This document shows positions 50,720-59,346 of a stretch of 64,000 nt of DNA, one piece after another. The notes under the pieces are model-generated. The model had not been told where the DNA came from, made no database searches, and saw nothing but the letters and a program-made list of their open reading frames with translations. How positions within the stretch are numbered: the stretch's first letter is position 1; each line of letters begins with the position of its first letter. The stretch is taken from the NCBI GenBank assembly GCA_964237235.1, contig CAXSGY010000011.1, positions 62,001-126,000 on the forward strand. Direction: 5' to 3'. A program made the position numbers and the translations under genes. The DNA comes from GCA-002050365 sp964237235. GTDB lineage: Bacteria > Acidobacteriota > Blastocatellia > Pyrinomonadales > Pyrinomonadaceae.

Positions 50720-51703
50720 TTAATACGCTTCGGCGGCGAATTGTCCGGCGTTTGCCGTGTCGAAAAATCTATCCGAATTAATAATTTTCGGCGGAATTTG
50801 TTCGCCCTTCAAAAGTTTTTCATACGTGTCGAAAGCGATCGGACCGAAGCGCGGATTGCATTCGACCGTGACGTTCATATCGCCCGACTGAATCGCTTCG
50901 AGCGCGCTTTTTTGTCCGTCAACCGACACGACTTTGACATCTTTGCCCGGATTCATTCCGGCGGCTTTCAACGCCTGAATCGCGCCGAGAGCCATTTCGT
51001 CGTTGTGCGTGTAAACGACCGTGATGTTTTTGCCGTTCGCCTGAATCAAATTTTCCATCACCTTCTGTCCTTCGGCGCGCGTAAAATTGGCAGGCTGCGA
51101 AGCGAGAACTTTGATGTCGGGACTCGATTTAATCGCGTCCATAAATCCCTGATTGCGGTCACGCGCGACGGACGCACCCGCCGTGCCTTCAAGAATAATC
51201 ACGCCGGCTTTGCCGTTCGTATTTTTGACGACCCATTCGCCGACCTTCTGCCCTTCTTCGATAAAATTCGAGCCGATAAAAGTGATGTAATCTTCGCCGA
51301 CTTTTCCGGCGGCTTCGCGGTCAATCAGGAAAACGGGAATCTTCGCTTCTTTGGCTTTTTGCAGAGTGGCTTCGAGACCTTCAAATTCGCGCGGCGCGAG
51401 GAAAATCGCTGAAACGCGGCGGGCAATTAAATCTTCCAGATCGGAAACCTGTTTCGAGGTTTGCCCTTGCGCGTCGGTCAGGACGAGTTCGTAACCGCGC
51501 TTTGCCGCCTCATCGCGCATCGAAGCGGTTTCGGCGATGCGCCACGGACCGTTGTTTTCCATCTGCGAAAAGCCGACGATTTTTTTGCCGCCGCTCGTCC
51601 CGCCGTTGTTTGCCGAATTGCTGCCGCCCGCCGGTTTGCGCTCACATCCGAAAGCAAAAGCGACGATCAAAATTGTGATTAAGCTGAAAATTCTCTGTTT
51701 CAT
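50720..51703 (-). CDS. Sugar ABC transporter substrate-binding lipoprotein, YtfQ-like
   Basis: 327 residues. Lipoprotein signal with lipobox AFGC (Cys20), a short Asn/Gly linker, then a type I periplasmic binding fold. Segments such as VGFSQMENNGPWRIAET, AIFLAPREFEGLEATLQKAK, IPVFLIDREA, GASVARDRNQGFMDAI, NFTRAEGQKVMENLI and VYTHNDEMALGAIQALKAAG follow E. coli YtfQ, the galactofuranose-binding protein, almost motif for motif. It probably captures a free hexose or pentose furanose, with galactofuranose the best guess. The ATPase gene follows after a hairpin, suggesting higher expression of the binding protein. Confidence 0.9.
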   Translation of the reverse strand: MKQRIFSLITILIVAFAFGCERKPAGGSNSANNGGTSGGKKIVGFSQMENNGPWRIAETASMRDEAAKRGYELVLTDAQGQTSKQVSDLEDLIARRVSAIFLAPREFEGLEATLQKAKEAKIPVFLIDREAAGKVGEDYITFIGSNFIEEGQKVGEWVVKNTNGKAGVIILEGTAGASVARDRNQGFMDAIKSSPDIKVLASQPANFTRAEGQKVMENLIQANGKNITVVYTHNDEMALGAIQALKAAGMNPGKDVKVVSVDGQKSALEAIQSGDMNVTVECNPRFGPIAFDTYEKLLKGEQIPPKIINSDRFFDTANAGQFAAEAY

Positions 51704-51816
51704 AAATTTAAAAGTTCGTGATTTTGTGTGATATTTCTGATTTTTTTTCGTTTGCGAATCACACTAAAATTACCGGATTTTTTCGTGTTTCTTTTTGTGA
51801 TTAATAAATAGATTTT

Positions 51817-53439
51817 TTATTTCGACGGCGTGATTCGCAAAAATCCGAAGCGCGCCGAAGCGTTCGCCGCGCCGCCCGTGTAGAGCGCGACGCGCACGCC
51901 TCTATCCCAGGGCGGCAGAAATGCGCCGTCCACTTCCGCGCCGATTTCCGTTTCCTTCATTCCGTCGGCTAAGGCTGAAAATCGAAATAAATGTCCGTCC
52001 CGCGCCGTCATTGTCAGCAAAACCGATTTTGGAGATTTAGAATTGAACGGAACGGCGGCGAGCGTTTCCTGTTTGTTTTGAACGCGCCGCCATAAAATTA
52101 ATTGTCCGTCTTTGATGCCCGCGCCGAGCGCGTTTTCATTGTCGCCATAGGCGGAAATTCCGGCAATCGCGCCTTTCGCCTGCTTGTCGAAATCAATCTG
52201 AGTTTGCGCCGCGTAATCGCCCACGGTCGTCGAGCGCGCCATAATCGCGCCGATTTCATTCGCGCTTTGCGAAGCGTTCGGCGACAAAACCAGAAAGCCT
52301 TTTTCGAGGCGGTAATTCGGCACGTTATTTTGCTGCCAGACCCAGCCAAAATTTAGGTTTCGCGTTTTGAAATCATCGAAAAAATTATATTCGGCGTTGC
52401 GTTCGGCGATTCCCAAAGGCGAAGCGGATTGTTTGCTCGGACCTTTGCCGTCGTTAATCGTCGCCCAGCCGTCGGCAAATTTCACTTCATCGAGTAACGC
52501 CTGCCGTCCGACGTAAACCGTATCCTTCGGATCGTAAGCGTGATACAACAGCCACGTTTTGCCGCTCTTATCGGCGACAATCGTGCCGTGTCCGGGACAT
52601 TTCCAATCGTCGTTGCCCTTCAAAATCGGATTCGCCGGACTTTTTTCCCACGTTCCTAAAAGCGTTTTTGAACGCGCCACGCCGAGCGCGTATTTACATT
52701 CGCGCCCGCAGCAGGCGTTGCCCGAATAAAAAAGATAAAACCAGCCGTCGCGCCGGACGATATACGCGCCTTCGACCAGATTTCCTTCCCAGGTGTTCGG
52801 ATCGTTTCGCAAAAGCTCGTGTTTTTCGCCGATTAATTTGTAATTTTTATCATCAAGTTCTTGCGCCCAGAGCGGTGTCGGTTTTTGGACGCTGTTGCCA
52901 TCTTCTTTCCATACGACGAACAATTTTCCGTTTTCGTCGCGAATCGGAAACGGATCAATCGAACCCGCGTCCAGACACGACAACGCGCCGTGATCCGTAT
53001 AAGGTCCCGTCGGTTTGGCGGCGGTGGCGACGGCGACGCAAAGATTCGCCCCTTTCTTTCGCGCCACGTAAAAAACGTAGAATTTTCCTTTGTCCTGCCA
53101 GATTTCCGGCGCCCAATAATTACCGACCGACCATTCGGGTCTTTTGGGAAAAACCTCGCCGACGATTTCCCAGTTGACCAAATCCGTCGAATGCAAAATA
53201 GGAAATTCGGGCGACCATTCGGAAGAGGTCGCCGTCGCATAAAAATCCGCGCCGACGCGAATAATTGACGGGTCTGGATAATCTCCGGCGATGACCGGAT
53301 TTGTGAAAAATGCTTTTTTCTGCGCCGCGCCGTTCGTAATTGAGAAGAGCGCGAATAAAATCAACCACGCAAATTTGACGGTCAAATAAATTGCCTGTTT
53401 TCCCGTTTTCGATTTCAAATTTTCTTTTTTTATCACCAA
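51817..53439 (-). CDS. Glycoside hydrolase family 43 enzyme with C-terminal ConA-like domain (2)
   Basis: 540 residues, paralogous to the enzyme at 44662. Signal or anchor segment 20-39 (TVKFAWLILFALFSITNGAA), GH43 propeller with Asp56 (YPDPS), Asp162 (SIDPF) and Glu223 (VEGAYI), then a beta-sandwich (about 375-540). SGNACCGRECKYALGVARSK is a Cys-rich patch shared by both paralogs and could form disulfides or bind metal. It follows the LacI regulator gene by 12 bp and precedes the binding-protein gene, so regulator, enzyme and transporter form one operon. Substrate: a furanoside or pyranoside pentose/galactose side chain, unresolved. Confidence 0.88.
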   Translation of the reverse strand: MVIKKENLKSKTGKQAIYLTVKFAWLILFALFSITNGAAQKKAFFTNPVIAGDYPDPSIIRVGADFYATATSSEWSPEFPILHSTDLVNWEIVGEVFPKRPEWSVGNYWAPEIWQDKGKFYVFYVARKKGANLCVAVATAAKPTGPYTDHGALSCLDAGSIDPFPIRDENGKLFVVWKEDGNSVQKPTPLWAQELDDKNYKLIGEKHELLRNDPNTWEGNLVEGAYIVRRDGWFYLFYSGNACCGRECKYALGVARSKTLLGTWEKSPANPILKGNDDWKCPGHGTIVADKSGKTWLLYHAYDPKDTVYVGRQALLDEVKFADGWATINDGKGPSKQSASPLGIAERNAEYNFFDDFKTRNLNFGWVWQQNNVPNYRLEKGFLVLSPNASQSANEIGAIMARSTTVGDYAAQTQIDFDKQAKGAIAGISAYGDNENALGAGIKDGQLILWRRVQNKQETLAAVPFNSKSPKSVLLTMTARDGHLFRFSALADGMKETEIGAEVDGAFLPPWDRGVRVALYTGGAANASARFGFLRITPSK

Positions 53440-53451
53440 ACCTTACCTCAT

Positions 53452-54513
53452 TTAGACAGCTTGCCTTTGCCTTTTATTTAATTTTCCGCGCTCCTCATTC
53501 GCGGGCTGAATACGCGCCGGAGCGGTTGATTGGCGGATTATCAAATTTGTCGGGATTTTGATCTCCGTGCCTTCTTCACGCGGATTATCGAGCGCGTTAA
53601 ATAACATTTCAACCGCTCTTCGACCGAGTTCGTTGCGCGGCAAGCTGACCGTCGTCAACGCCGGTTTGGTCAACGCCGCAAAATCAATATCGTCGAAACC
53701 GATGACGGAAATATCCGCCGGAACTTTCAAACCCGCTGATTCGAATTCATTGATCGCGCCGATGGCTGTCAAATCGTTGGCGGCGACGACCGCCGTCGGC
53801 AGATTGTCGGCTTGCGTCATCAAAATTTCGTGCGCGGCGCGGCGACCGCCTTCGATTTTGAAATTGCCGTAGAAAATCAATTCGGGTATTTCGGGAAAAA
53901 GCTGTTTCATCGCCCTCTGAAACGCTTCGAGCCGCCGCCGCGAAGAACGTATGTCAATGCGCCCGCTGATAAAAGCGATGCGCCGGTGTCCGAGCGCGAC
54001 CAGGTGCAAAATCGCCTGTTCGATTCCCGCTTCATAATCAACCTGTAAATTGCTCATCTGTTTTCCCGTTTTGCCGACATCGAGAAAAACCACCGGGACT
54101 TCGCGCCGCGCCAGTTCGTCAATTAATTCCTTGCTCATTTCCGAAGTCATCACCGCGACCCCGGCGACGTTGCGTTCAATCAATCGCCGCACATACTTTG
54201 AAGCACGTTCGGTTTCATAATTGGTATTCGACAAAAGCGTTTCAAATCCGCGCTCGAACGCCGCCTCTTCAATTGCTTTGACCAAATCGGGAAAGAACGG
54301 ATTGGCAATGTCCGAGATGACCAACCCGATAATTTTCGTTCTGCCCGATGCCAAACCCCTGGCGTGCGCGTTCGGATAATAACGACACTGTTCAATCGCT
54401 TTGACAACCCGGGCGCGAACTTTGTCGGAAACAAAACGGGTGTTATTGATAACGTGCGAAACGGTTGCAATTGAAACTCCCGCTTCACGGGCGACTTCCT
54501 TGATGCTGCTCAT
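53452..54513 (-). CDS. LacI family transcriptional regulator
   Basis: 353 residues. N-terminal LacI HTH (SSIKEVAREAGVSIATVSHV, residues 1-25) and hinge helix (YYPNAHARGLASGR), then a type I periplasmic-binding-like effector domain (TKIIGLVISDIANPFFPDLV; IGFDDIDFAALTKPALTTV). It presumably represses the surrounding glycan locus and is released by a sugar ligand. A LacI-type site sits at the promoter of the TonB receptor gene 9 kb upstream in the same direction. The Arg/Lys-rich tail (ERGKLNKRQRQAV) extends past the usual end. Confidence 0.93.
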   Translation of the reverse strand: MSSIKEVAREAGVSIATVSHVINNTRFVSDKVRARVVKAIEQCRYYPNAHARGLASGRTKIIGLVISDIANPFFPDLVKAIEEAAFERGFETLLSNTNYETERASKYVRRLIERNVAGVAVMTSEMSKELIDELARREVPVVFLDVGKTGKQMSNLQVDYEAGIEQAILHLVALGHRRIAFISGRIDIRSSRRRLEAFQRAMKQLFPEIPELIFYGNFKIEGGRRAAHEILMTQADNLPTAVVAANDLTAIGAINEFESAGLKVPADISVIGFDDIDFAALTKPALTTVSLPRNELGRRAVEMLFNALDNPREEGTEIKIPTNLIIRQSTAPARIQPANEERGKLNKRQRQAV

Positions 54514-54565
54514 AGTCTTGGGGGACTCCGAAAAATTAAATGAAAAATCACATCATTATATCGCA

Positions 54566-55732
54566 TTAAATTTCAAAAGTTTCTTCGCTCGCGCCGGCAC
54601 TTGCTTCCGAAACTAAAATCGCCGGTTTGATTTCAGTCAGACGTTGATATTCGCTCCTGATTTTTTCCTTAAATCGTCCGAGATTTTTTCGCTCGACCAG
54701 ATTGACGGTCGAACCGCCGAAACCGCCGCCGGTCATTCGCGCGCCCAGCACGCCGTCGGTATTCTGGGCAATTTCAACCATCAAATCGAGTTCGCGGCAG
54801 CTCACTTCGTAATCGTTTTTGAGGCTCGCGTGCGATTGCCACATCAAGCGTCCGAACTCGCTCAAATCGTTTTTTCTTAACGCTTCGCCCGCCCGCAAAA
54901 CGCGCACGTTTTCCGAAACAATATGCCGGGCGCGGCGGCAGATAGTGTCGGGCAACTCGTCTCGATATTTTTCAAAATCCTCTTGGCTCACATCGCGCAG
55001 GTTCTTAATCGCGGGCAGAAATTTTTTCAAAATTTTGACGCTCTCATCGCATTCGGCGCGGCGCGTGTTATATTCGCTCGTCGCCAACTCGTGCTTGACG
55101 TTCGTGTCGCAGACGACGACGGCGACATCTTTGGTGTCAAGCGGCACGTTTTCAAATTCGAGCGAACGGCAATCGAGAAGGAGCGCGTGCTTGGCTCTGG
55201 CGTTGGCTGAAACAAATTGGTCCATAATGCCGACCTTCGCGCCGACAAATTCGTGTTCGCATTGCTGTCCGATTTTCGCCAGCGTCGCGCGGTCAACTGA
55301 TTTGCCGATTGTTTCGCTTAACGCCAGACCGACCGCCGTCTCTAAAGCGGCTGACGAAGAAAGTCCCGCGCCGGTCGGCACGTTTGATTGAATCAGCAAA
55401 TTCGCGCCGTTTAATTTGCCGCTCGTTCGCTCTAAAATCCGCGCCACGCCTTCGATATAATTGAGCCAGAAGCCTTTAATTTTTTGCGCCGGCTGATCCA
55501 GATCGAACTCCGCCGATTCTTCAAAATTGACCGAAAAAGCGCGGATTTTGCGGTCTTTGCGCGGCGCGACGGCGACCGCCGTTTCTTTATCAATCGCCAT
55601 CGGAAGAACGAATCCGTCGTTGTAATCGGTGTGTTCGCCGATTAAATTTACTCTGCCCGGCGCGCGAAAAACGCGCGCCGCGCCGCCGTAGATTTCCGCA
55701 AATTTTTCCCGTAATTTTCTCGCGTCAATCAT
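54566..55732 (-). CDS. galK: Galactokinase
   Basis: 388 residues from the ATG at 55732, whose ATGA overlaps the galT stop; a start at 55747 is therefore less likely. The galactokinase signature RVNLIGEHTDYN is at 27-38, the GHMP ATP loop NVPTGAGLSSSAALETAVGL near 110-130, and GARMTGGGFGGSTVNLV at the C-terminal part. It phosphorylates galactose to galactose 1-phosphate in the Leloir pathway. It is translationally coupled to galT. No galE or mutarotase gene is in the window. Confidence 0.96.
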   Translation of the reverse strand: MIDARKLREKFAEIYGGAARVFRAPGRVNLIGEHTDYNDGFVLPMAIDKETAVAVAPRKDRKIRAFSVNFEESAEFDLDQPAQKIKGFWLNYIEGVARILERTSGKLNGANLLIQSNVPTGAGLSSSAALETAVGLALSETIGKSVDRATLAKIGQQCEHEFVGAKVGIMDQFVSANARAKHALLLDCRSLEFENVPLDTKDVAVVVCDTNVKHELATSEYNTRRAECDESVKILKKFLPAIKNLRDVSQEDFEKYRDELPDTICRRARHIVSENVRVLRAGEALRKNDLSEFGRLMWQSHASLKNDYEVSCRELDLMVEIAQNTDGVLGARMTGGGFGGSTVNLVERKNLGRFKEKIRSEYQRLTEIKPAILVSEASAGASEETFEI

Positions 55733-56724
55733 CGTTTTTTCGCCCACGCGACCGGCTCGATCAATTCGCGCAATTCCGCCGCTTTTTCTTCCGCCAAAGT
55801 GTCGTTAATAAACATTCCCGCCGCCGCTTCGCTGCCCGCCAGATATTTCAATTTCGTCGCCGTCCGCAGCGGCGGATAAAATTCGATGTGAAAGCGAAAA
55901 TAATCGCGCACTACGCCGTCGGTCGGCGATTGCGCGAGCGACATAATATACGGAAACGACACGTCGAAAATTTTATCGAACGCCGCCAAAATCTGTTTCA
56001 AAATTTCGGCGAGCGCGATTCGTTCGGCTTCGTTGAAACCGTTCAAATCGCCGACATCGCGCTTCGCCGTGACGTGCGTTTCATACGGGTAACGCGCAAA
56101 AAACGGGATGTAGGCGATAAACGAATCGTTTTCGGCGACGATGCGCCGACCGTCTTTTTTTTCGGCGGCGATGATCGCGTCGAATAAATTTTCGCCGGTT
56201 TGCGCCTTATATTTTTCGGCTTGTTCGAGCTGCGTTTTGATTTTCGGCGGCACAAACGGATAAGCATAAATCTGTCCGTGCGGATGATGCAGCGTGACAC
56301 CGATGGCTTCGCCTTTATTCTCGAAAATAAAGACGTATTTGACGAACGGAAGCGCGGACAACTCATTGAATCTGTCCGTCCAAACCTGTATCAATTTATA
56401 AATCTGTTCGACCGGCTCGTTCGCCAAAGTCGAATCGTGATTCGGCGTGTAAACGACGACTTCGCACTGCCCGAAGCTTTTTTCGACCGGATAAAAATCA
56501 CTGCCCGCGATTGCCGGTTCGGGCGGCTGCGGACTGAGGCTCGGAAACTGATTTTCAAAAACAACGATGTCGTAAACGCTTTCCGGAATTTCAGTCGGAA
56601 AACCGCCTTTTTTGGTCGGACACAGCGGACAGAAATCGGCGGGCGGCAGAAAAGTCCGGTTCTGCCGGTGCGTCGCCGTCGCCAGCCATTCGCCCAAAAG
56701 CGGATTCCACCTGAGTTCAGACAT
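55729..56724 (-). CDS. galT: Galactose-1-phosphate uridylyltransferase
   Basis: 331 residues. The catalytic HPHGQ is at 147-151 (nucleophile His149), with a metal-site pair of cysteines (FCPLCPTKKG, Cys32 and Cys35) at the N-terminus and an ENQFPSLSP segment. It exchanges UMP between UDP-glucose and galactose 1-phosphate. It overlaps galK (ATGA) and the small gene upstream (8 bp), so all three are tightly coupled. Confidence 0.95.
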   Translation of the reverse strand: MSELRWNPLLGEWLATATHRQNRTFLPPADFCPLCPTKKGGFPTEIPESVYDIVVFENQFPSLSPQPPEPAIAGSDFYPVEKSFGQCEVVVYTPNHDSTLANEPVEQIYKLIQVWTDRFNELSALPFVKYVFIFENKGEAIGVTLHHPHGQIYAYPFVPPKIKTQLEQAEKYKAQTGENLFDAIIAAEKKDGRRIVAENDSFIAYIPFFARYPYETHVTAKRDVGDLNGFNEAERIALAEILKQILAAFDKIFDVSFPYIMSLAQSPTDGVVRDYFRFHIEFYPPLRTATKLKYLAGSEAAAGMFINDTLAEEKAAELRELIEPVAWAKKR

Positions 56725-56914
56725 TTATCTCTTCCTCTTCAACCGTCGAATTTTGCGCCCGCGCTTCGGGCAATTCCGCTTCGCCGCCGTCGCCCGAATC
56801 GTCTGCATCATCGAATGTGTAATAAATCAAGTAACGCTTGCCGTCCGCCATCTTGACGCGCCGCTTTTTGAGAGTGCCGATAATAGAGGTACTTTCGCTT
56901 TTCATTTCCGGCAT
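56717..56914 (-). CDS. Small acidic protein coupled to galT
   Basis: 65 residues (62 from the Met at 56905). A basic N-terminal half (GTLKKRRVKMADGKRYLIYY, then TF) is followed by an acidic tail (DDADDSGDGGEAELPEARAQ). I recognise no family. Its stop overlaps the galT start by 8 bp and it lies 13 bp after the stop of the secreted protein gene, so it is very probably translated with the operon. The charge layout could suit a nucleic-acid or protein adaptor, but that is a guess. Confidence 0.65.
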   Translation of the reverse strand: MPEMKSESTSIIGTLKKRRVKMADGKRYLIYYTFDDADDSGDGGEAELPEARAQNSTVEEEEINV

Positions 56915-56927
56915 AATTTTCCTGATT

Positions 56928-57623
56928 TTATTGTTTAGCCGTTACTACACGCGCCGAACTCCAATTATTTTCCGACGAACCATAACCGTAGAGCATTACG
57001 CGAAACGACTTCGGCATATTTTTAATCGTCGTTGTCAAACCGATTTGTGCATCAGCGGGTTTACCGTCTGCACTGTTAATGACGAACAGAAATTCATCGC
57101 CGCGGCGAACAATCGAAAGATAAGGATTTTTCATTTTTGTAGCGAGTTTTTTATTGTCGAGCCGCTCGCCCTGCCCGTCGCGCACGACCCACGCTTCAAA
57201 CCCGCCTTCGCTGGTCAAGCCCCATTCCACGCGGTTGCGTCCCGAACCGTCGAAAAGAATCGTTAAGTTAGCGAATCCCAACACCGAATTGCTGTCGCCC
57301 GCTTCGGGGTAGCTTGCTCCGACTTTTGCAACCTGTGCTTCGACAATAAATTTGTCACCTGTAAAAGACTGTTTGGAGCGAATTCCGGCGCGCGTTTTGT
57401 TCGCGCTTCGCAGACGCAGTTCGCCGTCTTTGACTTCGAGTTTGCCGCCGCTGCCGCCTTCGAAAGTAAATTTTTCCCATTTTGTTTCGTCGAGTTTAGC
57501 GGCGGAAAAATCATCTTTCCATTCTTCAAACTGCGGCGCAGGTGTCGGTTGCTGCGCGAAAAGTGTGCGCGTCGCTCCAATTAATAAAACAAGCGAAAGC
57601 GCGAAAATAAAATTCTTTTTCAT
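56928..57623 (-). CDS. Secreted ConA-like/LamG-type beta-sandwich protein
   Basis: 231 residues: signal peptide (1-23, ending LFAQ) and one jelly-roll domain (about 30-225). EEWKDDFSAAKLDETKWEKF is the typical start of concanavalin-like glucanase/lectin folds, with alternating strands after it (GGKLEVKDGELRLRSANKTR; FIVEAQVAKVG). No clear catalytic Glu pair (ExDxE) is seen, so it is more likely a glycan-binding protein than a GH16. It lies 14 bp after the TPR gene in the locus. Confidence 0.75.
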   Translation of the reverse strand: MKKNFIFALSLVLLIGATRTLFAQQPTPAPQFEEWKDDFSAAKLDETKWEKFTFEGGSGGKLEVKDGELRLRSANKTRAGIRSKQSFTGDKFIVEAQVAKVGASYPEAGDSNSVLGFANLTILFDGSGRNRVEWGLTSEGGFEAWVVRDGQGERLDNKKLATKMKNPYLSIVRRGDEFLFVINSADGKPADAQIGLTTTIKNMPKSFRVMLYGYGSSENNWSSARVVTAKQ

Positions 57624-57637
57624 TTCTTTTTCCCCTC

Positions 57638-59266
57638 TTAAAATTTTGTATCTACCAAACGTCTCACAATATTGGCGCGCTCTTCTTTGGTTTGGCTCTC
57701 GAGCGAGACGTTTAACTCCTTAAATTTAGCAAGCGTCGCCTTCGATTTCTCAGGCATCTTGAGACGTGCGTAAACCAGTCCGAGTTGATAGAGAGCTTCA
57801 GCTGCCTTTGGCGCGATTTCAACGGCGTGTTCGAGTGTCGAGCGCGCTTCCTCCCAACGTCCCTGGCGCGTGTAAAATAATCCGAGAAGCGCATAGGCGG
57901 TCGCCAATTTCGGCTCCAGTTCAATGGCACGTTTCAATTCGCGCTCAACTCGTTCGGACGAGGGATTTTGCGTTTTCAAAAGCGTGTCAGCGATCAAATA
58001 ACGAATAACCGCGTTTTTTTCGTCATAACTGAGAGCCTTTTCGTAAATTTCTACGGCTTGGTCAAATTTTCCCTGCTCAGCAAAAATTGTCGCCAAATAA
58101 CCAAGTGCCGCAGTTGTTCGCGGCTCTATCGCTAAAACACTTTCAAAACTGGACTTCGCTTCGCTCGATTTGCGAACATCATATTGCGCTATGCCGAGCA
58201 ACATCCGCAGACGCGCCGATTTCGGAAATTTCTGGATGGCTTCGGCAAGTCGTATCGCCGCCGCCGCCGGAGCTTTGGAATCAATTAAAAGAAAACCGTA
58301 ACGCACTCGATAGGATTCATTATCCTCATCTTTTTCGATAGCCAGGCGCATTGCTGGAATCGCATTTTCCGGATAGCCTGCCGCCTGGTAAACGTCGGCG
58401 AGGGCGGCGTATATTCTGGCATCAGTGAGTCCTCTGGCAACTGCCGATTCGAGCAATTTTCCCGCCGCCAAATTATTCTTCTGCTTTTCGTATACTTCCG
58501 ATAAAGCGGCTAAAGCCCCAATATTATCTGTATCCATGGAAAGCACAAATTCCAATTCTCTACTCGCTTCCGCCAATAGATTTTTTTTCAAAAGCAGCTC
58601 GCCCAAGCTTGCATCCTTAATCGGCACGGGAGCGGCGAAATAAGCTTTAAATTCTTCCGCGGCGCGCGTTGTTTCATTAAGCTGAAGCGAAATTATAACC
58701 AAAGCCCTGAGGATTTCTGCGTCCGGCGCGATTTGTCTTGCTTTTTCAAATAATTCCCACGCCGCTGACAGATTCGCTTCGTCAAATCTGATTTGCGCCA
58801 GATTAACGAGTGCGCTGCGCTGATTCGGATTTATTCTTAAGGATACTGAAAACTCTTTTGCCGCTTCCGCTTTTTTATTCAAACGCAGTAAAATCGCGCC
58901 ATAATTATTACGCGTTTCCGCTACATTAGGAGCGATTTTCGCCGCCGCCGAAAAAAATTTTTCCGCCGCAACGGGATTGTCTTGTTTGTCAGCCGTTATG
59001 CCCGCCAGCGTTTGCGCGTCTAAGTTGCGCGGCTCTTTTAAAAGAATGTTCTGTAGAATTTCGGCGGCGCGAGTTAAATCCTCCGATGCTAAAGCTGCTG
59101 ATGCCTGCGCCAGCATTTCGCCGCTCGATTCATTTTGCTTGGGATTTCTTTTAGCCTGCGCCGGCATTGACGAAATAAAAAAACTCAAACAGAGAAAAAG
59201 TCCGGCACTCCTATAAAATATGCTCGGAACTATCCTTTGAACTCGCTTTTGTCGCCGATAAAACAT
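57638..59266 (-). CDS. Secreted tetratricopeptide-repeat protein
   Basis: 542 residues: N-terminal signal (about 18-38, IFYRSAGLFLCLSFFISSMP ending AQA) and about 13 TPR units of 34 residues (for example AETRNNYGAILLRLNKKAEA, ALSEVYEKQKNNLAAGKLLE, AYALLGLFYTRQGRWEEARS). TPR arrays mediate protein binding. It lies between the TonB receptor and the enzymes, so it may be a periplasmic scaffold for the uptake complex, taking a place that SusD-like proteins fill in Bacteroidota. No such lipoprotein is present here. Confidence 0.85.
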   Translation of the reverse strand: MFYRRQKRVQRIVPSIFYRSAGLFLCLSFFISSMPAQAKRNPKQNESSGEMLAQASAALASEDLTRAAEILQNILLKEPRNLDAQTLAGITADKQDNPVAAEKFFSAAAKIAPNVAETRNNYGAILLRLNKKAEAAKEFSVSLRINPNQRSALVNLAQIRFDEANLSAAWELFEKARQIAPDAEILRALVIISLQLNETTRAAEEFKAYFAAPVPIKDASLGELLLKKNLLAEASRELEFVLSMDTDNIGALAALSEVYEKQKNNLAAGKLLESAVARGLTDARIYAALADVYQAAGYPENAIPAMRLAIEKDEDNESYRVRYGFLLIDSKAPAAAAIRLAEAIQKFPKSARLRMLLGIAQYDVRKSSEAKSSFESVLAIEPRTTAALGYLATIFAEQGKFDQAVEIYEKALSYDEKNAVIRYLIADTLLKTQNPSSERVERELKRAIELEPKLATAYALLGLFYTRQGRWEEARSTLEHAVEIAPKAAEALYQLGLVYARLKMPEKSKATLAKFKELNVSLESQTKEERANIVRRLVDTKF

Positions 59267-59346
59267 TTTCTCTTTTTGAAAGAACGGCGCAGAAAAGCTT
59301 CTATAAAAACAGTTCCGCGCCGGTTGATTAAATCGTTTATCGAGAT

